Source: Syngnathus acus (taxonomy: Eukaryota > Chordata > Actinopteri > Syngnathiformes > Syngnathidae). Taken from it: a stretch of DNA of 64,000 nt. The notes under the pieces were generated by a model. That model searched no databases. It was not told where the DNA came from and saw nothing but the letters and a program-made list of their open reading frames with translations. Where the stretch lies: positions 930,001 to 994,000 of the forward strand of contig NC_051099.1 in assembly GCF_901709675.1 (NCBI RefSeq), given 5' to 3'. Positions 33,065 to 45,842 of this stretch are shown here, one piece after another (position 1 is the stretch's first letter; each line of letters begins with the position of its first letter). The position numbers and the translations under genes were made by a program.

Positions 33065-36000
33065 CTGTCCCAGTCGCTCAGCTAGGGGAGACAAAAATAG
33101 CCACCATCAGGAGGCCAACGCTTGAGCCGGCCCTTTCCCTCAGGACGTCCTGCTTGCTTCTTCTACGCACGAGCCACCCTGCTCTCCCCCGGCTCTGCAG
33201 GGGCCTGGATACCTGTGCTCTCACCACCCACCCCCACCAGACACTCTTTTTCTGGAGGGGGATGAAGAAAAGAAGAACAAAAAAAAAAAAAAAAATCAAG
33301 ATAAGCACCTCAGCAGTGGTAGCAATGGAAGCACTCCAGCCCTTGGTTTGGATGGCCCAGGGTCCTCATGCCCTACTACTTCATCCGTCTTGCGGTCCTG
33401 ATGCTGCAGTGCCTGCTAGCCAGGAAAGGCAAAAACAAGCAGCAAAAAACAAGGAAATGAGCCAATAGCAACGCTGCTGAGGAGTGTCACACACAACCAC
33501 GATATCTTGCCGGTGGCCACTTGTCTTCTAGCCTCAAAATGTCAATTAAAATCCAAGGGATGAGAGAAGATGTAGCCACAGAGAAATCTCCCCAGCCGGC
33601 GCAAACCTGATCATCCAGCACTTGCTAGTCCTGGTCAATCTATAGTCCTGTCTAGTGAAGCAGTAGACGGGAGGAGGATGAGGAGGAGGAGGAAGAGTTG
33701 GAGTGGGAGGAGCAGGGAGAAGAGGATGCAGAGGCAGTGCAGAGGAGGCAGGAGAACAGAAGCTATCTGCTCTTGAAATGCATCATTGCTACCGCGCCAA
33801 TGATGCATGCTGACGTGAGACGGCAGACAACATTCTCCTCGCTTCACTTCGCCGTCCTCCCGCTACCCGAGCAGCTCCAGCGCCGTTGGCGCATGCTGCT
33901 GCAGTCCTACCTCTCAGCAACCAATGCTCTGTGTGGGTGCATACGTGTGTGTGTGTGTGAGTGCATGTGTGTGTGCAATCACAATCAGCACTGCAGTGCC
34001 AGAGCAGCAAGAGAGAGAGAGAGAGGGAGGGAGGGAGGGAGAGGCAGGGCGATAGGGAGAGGCAGGCAGGAAGAGGGAATATAAAAGGGGGAAAATGAGG
34101 GAAGAGGTAAAAGATGTTGGGAGGTAGTGATGTGCTGATGAAAGACAGAATGGAGGAAAGAGCCTACGTCACCCTTCAGTGTCACCAGAGACATTTCTCT
34201 GCACTAGAAAATGACTGCACTCGGGAGCAGGAGCAGGAGCAGGATTTGGGATGGAGGAGGGGTCATTGTAAAGCACTCAATGAGAGGGAGGTTGCATGCA
34301 CACATGGGCAGCTGACTGATTTGGATCAGTGCTCACTCTGCTGCTGCTTGAAGACAGTCTGCAATGGGACCCCCCCCCCCCCCCCCCGTCTTACAAATCC
34401 AAAACAAAAACCAGTGTGTGCTGTAACGCCTCACTTCCACATCGAATACATTTATTTTAATTCATGCAGGTCGTTTTTTATAAATGTATTTTTTTTCTAA
34501 TTTTGCACTGTTTATTCATTTCATTTTTTTCACTATTTATTTATTTTATAAAATTAAGAGAGAATTATTTTAGAACTGTGTTTATGGGTCATAAATCAGT
34601 GAGTTTAATAGGTGAGGGAAACCAGATGCAGCACAAACTTTCTTTATTGTGGAAAAAGGGGAACAAGGACGTGACAGAGTTGAAGTGGGGAGCCGGGAGC
34701 AGATGTTGGCGATGACCTGCAGTCAGGCAATGAGCGCTGATAGCTATGGGGCGTGGCTGTGAGTGTCATTGACGGGGCGCTGACCATGGTGCTGAAACCG
34801 GACTGACCAGTATACTGAAGGAGCAGAAACGTACACGCAATTGTTTTGCAGAGCGTAACGTCACGTAACCAAACCTTGAAACCTCCAGTCTGCGGAGAGT
34901 CCACAGCTTTTATTTTGGTCAAGTAGAACTTGAGGTATTTTGCAGATGGTAAATACCAAACACGTTTTGTAGCCCACTTACACCATCTAGTGGGGAAAAG
35001 TGCATCTTACACCAAGTGGTGGTGAACTGGTATCAAATAGCCTACTTTTTTCAAAATCAACATTTTTTATTCTTATTTATTTCCTATTTGCTCAAAGTAT
35101 GGCAAACATTAAAAAAACATGCATTTGCACAGTCAGGGGGCGCCATTTAAATATTGTGTGGGAACGAGCCTCCAGACAGTTAACCTTGACCACATGTTCC
35201 GACACTGCGAATGGGCCCTTTAATGATAACCCAGTGTAATGACTGACTTCTTTGCGGAAAGAATGTCCAACGGACATATGAGAACTTTTTTCAATGCAAA
35301 GCTTCCGAAGTGCAAAAGGAGTAGAAAGGAGCCATGGTGTCTTCATTGCCATGTGCAACCAAATCAAACAATCAGGAAGCATGGCTACATTCCTTTGCGG
35401 AGGAAACGGTTAGACGTGTCATGACATCAGATCTGCATGACGTAAATCAACAAGAGAGCTTTACAATAATGTTCGACTTACAGCTAGATTAGAGAGCGCA
35501 CGGCTGTCACTGACCCAAACATTCGTTGTTTTTTTTAACACCTTACATTTATGAGCTTATTGACAAAAAGGTCGAATTAGTCTCATCAGTTATTTGTTTA
35601 AACAGAGACCAAAAAGATCCTCAAAACATGGAGACAAAAGATTAAACGTATGCTGCAAAATGTGTATTATTATACATATAATTATTATATTATTTTAACT
35701 ACCGCTGCGAAATAAGCATTAAAATAAAAACAGGCCTAATGTGCTGCCAATTGCAAAAGTTACACAAATACCACTAGATGACAGTATTGCTTTGCAAAGA
35801 CTTACATGCATACATACGTATGTTGACAGACATTTTATAGAGGTGAGAAAATTCCTTGCAATCGGCAAAAACACGCATTAACATACCAGCGCAAAGCCAA
35901 GGTTAGGCGAACCCAGACCTTAGTCGCTTATTAGCCCTAACTACCCCCTTTGGTAATATACATCCACGTTTGGCACACAGACCTCTAATAACAAACGGAT

Positions 36001-37185
36001 AACAACCAGTCATTATTGAGGCTTGAGCGGGAGATTTACAAATTCAGTGGCAATGGGAAGGTAGCACTTCCTTGAAAATGGTTATCCCATCACTAGTGAG
36101 CTGAGTTGTGTGATCAAATCTTGTGATTTATTCCTGGCGGCTGATAATTACTGGGGTGTTGTCACCTGTCAAAAAGGAACGAGAGTCCGACTCTGTAGTC
36201 GGTCGGTCGGTCGGGGCGGTCTTTACGACACCACAGTCAATCTCAAATGTTTGTAAAAGCCATAAATCCATAGCATGTGATAAAAGCTAAACATTTCAAA
36301 AGGTTTTGGAGATTTAAGGTATGTAAAAAATCAGCAGGGTCATTTGTAGGTAAGTACGTAGGTGTATGTTTTTTTTGTTTTTTTTACACACACACAAAGA
36401 TAATATTAGAAGTCAAGACTTGTCCTTAAATAATTTGTAGTCAATTAAAAAAAAAACATTAATATTTTTTTTTTTTTTACACGCTCTCCGCCATCACAAA
36501 GACATTATTAGAAGACAAGACTTAAATAATTGGTAGTCAATTCAAAAAATCAAAACACATTATTGAAGAGTAACAGGTTCTGGAAGACAGACGGCCTCAG
36601 CCATCAGCAATTACAGGTTCCAATGTGGCCTTGTTTTTCTTTGAAGTTGAGGCTCTGCTCGCCTCATTGTCCTGAGGTGCTGCCCAAGCCTGATTTATGA
36701 GGATGGTTTCCAGGGAAGATACTCTAAATTACATGCCCTCTTAAACCCGAGGGGGGGGGGGAGCTCATTGCTCTTGAGACGTCTAATTGCAAGACAAATC
36801 CAACCTGTGTTAGATAAGACAGTTCCCAGAGAGAAAAGAGGAAAGAAATGTGTTTCAAAGATAGGGTGGCACTCAAGTTGTACAATGAATGACGTCTTTC
36901 TTGCTTTTGATACAAATGACAGAAAAAAGGTTGCACAAAGTTTTGCACATTCAAACCAATAAAGACAACTCAGCAAAAAAGTTCCTGGATTCATTTCCAA
37001 TTGTATGTTTTGTTTATGCTGAGACGCAAGTGTTGAAACTTGTAAGGGATGTGAGGGAGAGTCAGAGGAGGAGGAGGTGGCGACAATGCCATTTGGCTGG
37101 AGGCTACTCATAAACCCGGAGAGGGAGAGAGTGCACCATTCCTCACAGGTGACTGTACCATGTGACTTCAGGAGCGTTAAAAAGA

Positions 37186-37226
<41 letters not shown>

Positions 37227-37350
37227 CGTCCCGTGGAAGAACCAGAGGAGTCGGAAAGAAGAGCGTCACAGGGCTGTCGGCACAGCAGCAGCAGCGGCAA
37301 ACACCGACAGCCCAGAGATTTCTTTTCCATATCTCCAACTGGTGTCCACA
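33065..37350. other. Divergent spacer between sptbn4 and bhlha9
   Basis: No CH domain or further spectrin exon was found on the minus strand. Purine-rich and GC-richer sequence at 33650-34280 could hold the promoter and 5'UTR of the short sptbn4 form. A minus-strand stretch of about 33410-33310 has an acceptor-like end (TTTCCTGGCTAGCAG) and a donor-like GAGGTGCTT and could be a leader exon. Simple repeats: (GT)n near 33944-33976, GAGA/GGGA tracts near 34010-34045, a poly-C run at about 34371-34387, (GGTC)n near 36201-36215. The rest is AT-rich, with the bhlha9 leader at its right end. Confidence 0.4.
37185..37226. repeat. (CCAG)n tract in the bhlha9 leader
   Basis: About ten CCAG tetramers, 125 bases before the bhlha9 ATG. 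They extend an open frame upstream (QPASQPASQ), but this is unlikely to be translated. Confidence 0.9.
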
Positions 37351-38106
37351 ATGAGCTGCAGCAGCATCGCAGAGTCGGAGTTTTCCGAGGAGGAATTGGA
37401 CCTCGGCGCTCAGGACCGAGCGAGTCCGAAGCCGCCGTTTGGAGACAGCGAGAGCTCAACGAGCAGCCCCAGTGACCCGGAGGAAGGCCAGAGCAAAAAG
37501 CGCTCGAGGCCAGTCCGCTCCAAAGCTCGACGGGTGGCGGCCAACGTCCGTGAGAGAAAACGCATCATGGACTACAACCAGGCCTTCAATGCTCTTCGTG
37601 TGGCTTTGAATCACGACCTGAGCGGCAAACGACTCTCAAAGATCGCCACGCTGCAAAGGGCCATCAATCGTATCTCTGCTCTCTCCGTATTCCTGAGCAC
37701 AAACCCTCCGAGCAAGCCTTGCGCCCATCGGGAGTGCGACCGCTCACCGGCCATGACGCCATCTCGACTTGATGCCATCCCTCATCTGGAGCATCGGAGC
37801 TACGTTCCGTGGCGCGCGTCCATCTCCCAGCAGACGCAGCCCCGAGAGGGCCTTTACGTGGATACCGTTGCGTCGTCATGTCCCCCTTCGCCGCACTACC
37901 CTTGTTATCCGCCGGAGGGCCAGCTCTACGGCGGCCATTGTGGCGGCCATCCGCCCAGCCCTCTGCCCGGAATGTGGGGCTCCTGCACCCAAGCGTGCAT
38001 TGACACTTTTGCGGAGCCGTCTCCAGCGTTGGGACGTCCCTGGCAGATGAACTATTTGCAGGACTTTGAGCACAAGCTCTCTGCGGGGTCAGACACACTG
38101 CTGTGA
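37351..38106 (+). CDS. bhlha9: Class A bHLH protein 9
   Basis: Basic helix-loop-helix transcription factor; in tetrapods it acts in the apical ectodermal ridge of limb buds and it is needed for zebrafish pectoral fin growth. Single exon, 251 residues (human 235). An acidic/Ser-rich N-terminus is followed by the bHLH at about 59-115: basic region [18 protein letters not shown], helix 1 AFNALRVAL, loop [11 protein letters not shown], helix 2 [18 protein letters not shown]. The sequence just before it ([11 protein letters not shown]) and the [10 protein letters not shown] loop match BHLHA9 specifically. The C-terminus is Pro/Cys/Gly-rich. The frame stays open upstream to 37162, but ATG 37351 (CCACAATGAG context) matches the expected length and the acidic start. 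Confidence 0.92.
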   Translation: MSCSSIAESEFSEEELDLGAQDRASPKPPFGDSESSTSSPSDPEEGQSKKRSRPVRSKARRVAANVRERKRIMDYNQAFNALRVALNHDLSGKRLSKIATLQRAINRISALSVFLSTNPPSKPCAHRECDRSPAMTPSRLDAIPHLEHRSYVPWRASISQQTQPREGLYVDTVASSCPPSPHYPCYPPEGQLYGGHCGGHPPSPLPGMWGSCTQACIDTFAEPSPALGRPWQMNYLQDFEHKLSAGSDTLL

Positions 38107-38219
38107 ACATTGTTGGACAGTTGAATGATTTTAGGGGGAGAGGTTCATGATTTGCTTTTGTTTCTTTCATTCTGATGATTTAATCAACTCAGTATTAAAA
38201 TTCAGTCCAGGTCAGCGTC

Positions 38220-38275
38220 TTTTACAGACTATAACGCACACTTAAAATCCTTTTCTTAAAAATCAGTAGTGCACA
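38220..38275. repeat. Degenerate CGGACTATAA-type repeat fragment
   Basis: CAGACTATAACGCACACTTA followed by AAATCCTTTTCTTAAAAATC resembles one end of a common fish palindromic element. It lies in the bhlha9 3' flank. The other end was not found clearly. Confidence 0.45.
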
Positions 38276-41200
38276 GAAACCTATGAGCAGGTGGCCAGAT
38301 TTGAAAAAGGTGAAAAATATGGTGAATAAATTCACAATGGTCATATGCGGATTGAAAATTCCAAAAGAATGTTTCACTCTCCATTTATTTCTCATTGAGT
38401 GTTGAAGATCCGCACAAGTGTATTTGTGCTTCACTGTTATGTAAGAATCACAGCGTCTTGATACGTTACACAAGCATTTTTTAAAATATTTATTTACTCT
38501 TTTGGCCTAAAAGCTGTGACTGTCGATATATTGTTTGTATATTTTGAAAGTCATTTGAAAAACTTCCAAATTAAATGCGCATACTACGTATATGACTCCT
38601 GTGTACATTTATAGGATTGGGTTATCGTTACTTTCTGCACAACTCAAATCAAATGTGTGCAAGGAATGGGTGTGTATTTGTGTGTGTGTTTGATTATAGC
38701 CTAAGGTCAGCGGCCTTGACTATTCCGTGTCTGCGATGACAGAGGTCCTTCAGTCGTTTGAAAAATGTCCTTGCAAGTCCATTCTTGTCATTTTTCTTGG
38801 CAAAAGTCAACAAAAGAATAAGAGCATAGGTCAACCTGCAATACAGCATCTTTTTAGACTCAGTTCCTCAGGAAATTCCGGTTCCACGGACAAATCAAAC
38901 AAGAGGAAGAAATTAAAAGAGCAAAGTTGGACTTTGTTTTGTCAGTCCAAAAAATGTCTTCCCTGCCAAGTAGCATACCATGAATATATAAGGAGGAAGT
39001 TCAGCGACAGATTTATGTGGGTTCAGGAAGGAAGAGCGAGCGAGCGAGCGAGCGAGCAAGCCCCATCATCAGTGTGGTGAAATCCCCTGTACTGGCCCGA
39101 AGGTAGCAATAAAGTTTTTTTTTCTTGTTGTTCTTTTTTGAAACAGCTTCAAGTTCTCCCAACAACTGAAAGAAGAACAGCAACAAGCTTGAAGGTGGAA
39201 GAGCAGAAGGAAAGGGAAGGAGAGATAGATAAACCATGAGGAGGAGTGGAGTGATAGGAAGAGGAAACATAAAAAAACGAGAGTGACTTCAGTTTTTGAG
39301 TGTTGTTCAACAGACGTGAATCAATGGGAAAACTTGACTCACCAGTGCGAGACGATGTGGGGAGGGGAGCTTTCAATGACAGCATGTCTTGTTCTACTCC
39401 CTTTTTGGCACATCACACTCGCTGGAGATCTTTAATCAAAGATGCAATCACAGTATCATGCGGTGGAAATGAACACAATAAAAGGATTTTCATATTCGTG
39501 CATTCTGTTTTACACACCAGCATCATTGGAATTTTTTTTTTTTTTTACTACAAGTTGCTCTAAATTTGCAGTTGGCACCAAATGATCTCCACTGACAGCA
39601 GGCCCTTGCTTTATTGTCACTTAAGTGTAATCTTTTGTAGTTGAGCCTTGGCAGCGTAATGCAAACAGGAACAGAGGAGGCAAATTGAGGAACAACTTTT
39701 TCATTTTTAAGAGGATTTGTTTTTTCACAGGTTACTCCTGGGGAATGGTACGGAATAACATTATTCATATAAATATGAAAATCTATATTTTTTTTCACGT
39801 GGACTTGTGAGTCAAGCTAGAAGTTACCTCATCTCTCCAACAAATGAATGGAGTGTGCCAATGATGCATCTTTTTCTCAGACAGATCCGCCGCCTCAACA
39901 CCTCTGGCTGTCAAACTGATGGATAAGAAAACAAGCAAAGATGAGAGAAATGATGCAATTGCGTGATAATGGGATGAGTCAACCCCAAGAGTGAAGATGT
40001 ATGTATGCTCTCCATACGTGCTCACACACCATGACATCACCACTTATCTGCCTCTTATGAAGCTGTTTTTATTTTTGTCCCTAGCAGTCTCAGTAATGAC
40101 ATTTTTCTTTTCACTACTGTATCAGTTAGATATTCCGTTTCATTTCTTGTTTTTCATTGTTGCACACTTATCATGGAAAATTCTCACCCTGTAAATGTTA
40201 TCGCTGCCATTTTCCAACAAATGAAACAAGTTGTAGCTTGTTTTTTTTATTGGGCTGTCTGACTTCACAGAGCAGCAGGCAGTATCATTAGCAAACACTA
40301 GATGGAAACACTGGACCACAACAAGAGATTTTTTTTCTCAAACTCCTGTCAGCTTTATATAGTGCCAAGCAAAAAAAAAAGACTATCTACGTGTATATAA
40401 CCATTGAAGTGGAAGTGAATTCTTTCATTCTCCCACTATTTTAACATCACTGTCATGCTAGCCCCTCGGCTTTAAAACCTTAAGCAGGACACTGAGTCTG
40501 GATCAAGTCACTTCCTTAACAGAGGGGGCCTAAATAATTACAATAAATTGCTCTCTTCTGCGCCTATCTGTTCCCATATACGAGGCCCCATCTCAGGAAT
40601 ATAAAGCGACACCTTGTTAAGTAATTGGATGGCGACTTGCGCTGCGCTGTCTTTAATTATTCTGGGTTCTTTTCCCCTTCTACTTCTAATCAGCCTCTCA
40701 CAAATAGATTTTTCCAACTAGATTGGTTTTGAATGCCTGTGCATAAAATCTTTTATTTATTCAACCTGACAGAATAGATGGGTGGAAAGCAAAAAAGTCT
40801 TTGTGGTTTAAGTCCAAGCAATCACTTGCATTTTTTTTTCTTTCTTTTTGCTCACAAATTACACAAGTAATGAATAAACCCTAACCCGAACCCGATGCTG
40901 CTGTTTTCAATCACAACCTCAATCTCTTTTTATGCTTTTATCGGATTCATCCTCTGGGTTTATGTGTCAGTCTTACTTGGTTTCCTTTTCACTGAGATGT
41001 TCTTTCCGCTTGTAATGCCACTGAAATTTGGTCATTGAACCATTTGTCTTTTCCAAGCTTGAGACAGATATGGCAATTATTGAAATGGAAACGACGTGAT
41101 AAATGTGACTAATGGGATCCAGCTGTCTAAAGAAGATGGATCAGTACAATGACCATGTTTTTATTTTTGGGTGTGAGATGGTAACATCAAAGAGCAAACA

Positions 41201-43753
41201 TCATTGTCAAGCCATGGCCAATTTGATCAAAACACCATTAAAATGTCATGATGGTTCGCTTCCAAAGGGTGACATGGCAGGTGAGGCGCTGACATGAGTC
41301 AGATTTCAAATTAATGAGCAAAACAGGGTCACTTATTTGCCATTAAATAAGCAGACTGGCATTAAAAAGAGCTAAACTACTGTTTTGTTTTGTTTTTTTA
41401 CCCCATGCCTAAAGCACATCTTTAATCACTGGCATTGGCCTTCCTAAATTGATTAGATCCCTTGTCGATTGGTAGCCAGTTTGGGGAATTTTCATAGCTT
41501 AGATTTCATTTAGAGCAAAACGTTTAGTTCACGATTGATTATGCATTTAAATGCGCATCAATTAAGAAAAAAAACACGATAAAGGTAAGAACAGTTTTGA
41601 TTCAAAGAAAACTTTCTTGAACCATTTTAATGAGGCATTTAATGAATATCTTTGACGTCTATAGCTGTCAATGGGAGTGAACGAGTTGGGGTTTTGGATT
41701 GGGATATTGGGGCTCAACTCCAGAACTGACCAATATCAACACACAGATAACTAAAAAGGAGCAAGAGATTCATCTGGCAGGCAAAACGGTGACACTTTAC
41801 TAAACGGATGTGAATCACAAAGGATGATCCAACACCTCTTGAGCAAAACAAAATCCAAAACAGCTCTACTCTGTCAGCTTCTTAAAATCTATGATGCAAC
41901 AATAGAGGCCGGCCCATGACCGCAACACGCACACATGGTGGATGGGGTTGGTGCTCCTTAAAAGATGAATAGAATATCCCGAAGCTACTCCATTATTTCT
42001 ACTTAACATGCAGTCAGAAAAAGTATCGTTCACATGAGGCACGTGTTAACGGCCGGGACCAGCGCACAAGTCTTTCACTTAATGGGGCACTCCAGGGGAG
42101 GATCACAAGGTCCTTATTGTAGAATAACTGCCCCTTTTTTTGAGCTGCCCCATTTTGAAAAAGTCTGCGAGAAATTTAAAGCCGTTGGGCCACGTTAGCG
42201 TCTTCAGAATAGCAATGAGAAAACACCCAAGGCTCAAATACATAATGCAACAAAGGTAACTCTTTATAAGGCAAGAGATCATGTTTGTTCGTGCTCGAGT
42301 TATCCAAGGAAAAAAGAAACAATCCATGTAATTCAATAAAAAACGAGTATTTGAGACATAAGTGCATTCGTTTTAGGAATTGTATACATATATATTAGTG
42401 CAGCGGTAACAGTTTAAACAATCTGAATAATGTCAACAACAGACACATTTGGTTTGACTTTTGCTGGATTCTAATACCCGAGGAGAAGCTCAGTCTGCGA
42501 TTTGATTTTTTTGCTGCACATGCATTGACATGACGCTTGTTGCACTGCCTTTGGTTACAGAAAAGAAATTGTTCAGCCACTTTAAAAGTCCCTTGTTTCC
42601 TTGAGCACGCTTCTGCTCCAAAGAAATCGCAGGTTTTCTTTTCTCCATCAAATGATTTGTTTGCAAATATATCTTTTTTTTCCAAGGAAAATGAAAGGAG
42701 TCTAAATTGCTCAGTTAAACACATTGCGGAGGCCAATGCGACGATGAAGCATGGTCAAATAAATGGGCTGTGGGAGCGCTCTTCAAACACTACTTGCTAT
42801 CTTGCTGCTTCACTGGCACTCACACAAATTGAGGTTTGAAAGTCACACCCCATGAGAAGTGTCCAGATCACATTTCCTCTCTTTGTTTTTATGACGTGAG
42901 ATAAAGCAATGATTAGATATTGCTCCAAGACCTCCCTCCCAATTGCTTGTAGTCACTTAACTCCCATTTATCACTTCAGATATTAGTTTGGCCTCCTTGT
43001 CATTACATTGAACTCCTAAAAGGTAATCAGTCTGAAGCTTGTGCCTGAAGAAAGCAGCAAGCTGAGTGATTGATGCTGGAATGAAACAAGACATTAAACA
43101 AGGAGAAAGTGTGTGTGTGGGGGGGCAGGTGTTAAAAAAAAACAACAACAAAAGGTTTGCCATGTGTGGAGTAGCAAAGCGGGTGCTCATTGTTTAATGG
43201 GCTGAAAGTGCTGCCTCTGTCGTTGTGTGGGAGAACAAAGACAATACAGTACCATTTTTTTTTTTGGCCGTCTTCTCGGACCTCCCAGATGGTAGAATGA
43301 GACTAGGAGCCAGTGTTTGATTTGAAAGAGAAAATGTGCAGCTCTGACCACGCTTCATCTGCTTGCTTATTTCTACATGTACGAGGAGATGCGGAGCACA
43401 GATTGGCGAAAGGAACCCGAGTTCCTTTAAAGAAAAGTGTCGGTTATCAAATCACGCTGCATCCCAAAAACTTCCTTTGCACAAAGACATCAATACCAAT
43501 GATTTCAAATCTCACCAATCCATTTGGGCAACAAAATACAAATACGTAGCCTGCGCATTTGCTAAAAATTCTATTGATGTTGTGTTTTGCCCTTGGTGAA
43601 CAGTCAAATGCAAATGAAGTGCAAATGCTGTAATACAGTGAAATCAGTCACGCGGGAAAGCGCAGCAGATAAGAGATCCCGAGTCTTTTCATTCTGACGA
43701 GTGAGTGTGAAGATGACCTTTGAGAGAAGCAGGAGGACCGAGGGATGGTGGGG

Positions 43754-43803
<50 letters not shown>
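43754..43803. repeat. (GGCT)n microsatellite
   Basis: About twelve GGCT tetramers. On the minus strand it translates as repeated ASQP, which creates a spurious open frame. Confidence 0.95.
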
Positions 43804-45364
43804 CATCATTATAACCTTGACTGACAAGTAATGTTCTGTTTTGCATGGGCACACTCTGAACAAAACAAAAAAAAAATGTTGGTGAAGCGATCAGAAGGGC
43901 TTCTCTATGAATTACAGGAGGGATTTTCTGCTAATGGTGCCTGCAGCAAAATTAATCTCCTTTGAAATTGGAATTCCTCAATTTGTGTACTGGCTCTTAA
44001 GAGTCACACCAAGGCTTTGATGTCATCATTGCAAAAGCGTTTGGGAGCTTATGTAGCCCCTAGTTTGCTCATCATGCTCAGAAAATACCAAGGAGTAAGC
44101 ACACACCTTTTCTTTTCTTCTTCACCGGTGCCTGGCTGACTAATTGAAATGTCTATGCTGTGCTGTAGCCCAAGAACATGGCTGATTTAGCGACAGTCAT
44201 AAAATTCAACCCCACTCATAAAAATAGACTGAGGGGAAAAAATAAGCCGCTTGTTGCTGTTTGTCTCTCCACTAAGTAATTATTTTTCCTGTCTTCCCTT
44301 AGCGTTTCTTGTTCTTTAAAGTGAAGAAGCACGCAAATACAGATGGCCACAGGGAAAATGAATTCCTATTTCCAACAGGTTATCAACTGGCTAAAGTAAG
44401 TGGAATGTGTTTTTGTTCAGCGTGGAGACAAGATTATTCGTCTGGTCCTGCAGCTACTTTCAAAGGTGAGGTCAACAAAAAGAGATTCAAGAATCGCTTA
44501 TTGACCATTCAGTTCATATTCCACATAGTATATATATTCCACATTGTATCAAAAGAGCAGTCAGGCACGGCGCCTGAATGCCAACAGCAAATCCTCGGAC
44601 TCAGTCAGACCCGTTCGCTCTTCCTTGCTGGCGAAAAGGTTGCGCGCTTTCAAAAGGAGCCGCGACAAAAACAAACAAAAAAACAATTTGCAATGGATGC
44701 ACACCAGTGAAGATAAAGATCAAGTTGGCAGAACTCCAATTGTTTTTGAGAAAGGAAATATGGGAACATACATATTCACTTTAGATCTTAGACATCTATA
44801 GGCGTCATTGGTTAAGAAGTGGATGGGCAGGCTGAAAGAGAAAATTCTCGGCAAGACGGGAGTGGAGAGTTCAGGAGGCGAAAAGGAAAGTTGCTGTGAG
44901 TGAGGTAGGTAGGTAGGTAGGTAATCCCCAGTAGACGTAGCAGCGTGTTTAGAAGACATAGGAGGGTCAACAACAACCTCACAAGGAGTCAAAGAAGTGA
45001 GCTCATCTTTGAAGCTGTCAGCGGGAGCTGCAGGAACCAGGTGGAAGCAGGAACCACAAAGTAGGCCAGGCTCGCCTAGCCAGAGACAACATCCGAAAAC
45101 ACAAACAGGAAGGAAAATAACAGGCGATGATGACTGAATTGTACTATCTATCCAGCCTGCATTTCATATGTTTATGGTTGCCCATTCAATCAAAATGCTT
45201 CTTCGACATGCGCCAGGTTTTAATGACTTGCTTCGGGGTGATTATTACAATGAGCGCAAAGCACTAATGGCGTGCTTCACAGAAGCCATTAAAGAATACA
45301 ATTTGCAATGTTTTGTAATTGCGGCACCTCGTGTATTCTCCCGTGTGTTTACACAGGCGATCGC

Positions 45365-45494
45365 CAATCTTTTGTTTGTTTCTCGCTGCACAGAAATCAA
45401 CCACGCAAACAGATTTGGGATGTTTCCATCCAATCTTTTGTTTGTTTCTCGCTGCACAGAAATCAACCACGCAAACAGATTTGGGATGTTTCCA
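45365..45494. repeat. 65-bp tandem duplication
   Basis: Two identical-looking copies beginning CCAATCTTTTGTTTGTTTCT and ending TGTTTCCAT (45365-45429 and 45430-45494). The near identity points to a very recent duplication or assembly stutter. Confidence 0.9.
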
Positions 45495-45767
45495 TCCTTT
45501 CTATCGCTTACTACTATTGTCTGAAATGCAAATTGGAATGACCATGCATGAAATAATAGGCGTGAAAAGGAAACACGGATGAAAGCCCAGGTCTTGCACT
45601 GTTAGCGTGACAGCAATCGATGGATTAAAAGAGCAGGAAATGAGCTAATGGATGTTGGAGAAGATGGTAAAAGGGAACCTGGCCAGGATAACGTTGGACT
45701 ATGCACAAGATAAGAAAGAGGCTGCATGAATAGAGAGAGGGCATTGTCCTGACAAGACTTTTTTTTT

Positions 45768-45842
45768 TTTAACTCATTCACTGCCAGCCCAGTTTAGATC
45801 TTAGACGTCTGTCTATAGGCGTCACTGGTAGTGAATGGGTGA
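45768..45842. repeat. Degenerate TTCACTGCC/GACGTCTATAG MITE
   Basis: AACTCATTCACTGCCAGCC and the inverted ACTGGTAGTGAATGGGT flank a GATCTTAGACGTCTGTCTAT core. This is a small palindromic element frequent in fish genomes. Partial copies of the core occur at about 44783-44812 and 41648-41688. Confidence 0.65.

Noticed and set aside
34076-34090. Plus-strand TATAAAAGGGG as a promoter
   Set aside because: No plus-strand coding exon follows for more than 3 kb, and sptbn4 is on the minus strand; it sits within a purine-rich simple-sequence region.
35092-35424. Overlapping open frames on both strands near 35.1-35.4 kb
   Set aside because: Checked for THAP or zinc-finger patterns because of Cys/His content, but spacing does not fit and no splice structure supports a gene.
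37162-37350. N-terminal extension of bhlha9 from ATG 37162
   Set aside because: It would encode QPASQPASQ from the (CCAG)n tract; family length and start context support ATG 37351.
43604-43863. Minus-strand open frames with PASQPASQ repeats
   Set aside because: Translation of the (GGCT)n microsatellite.
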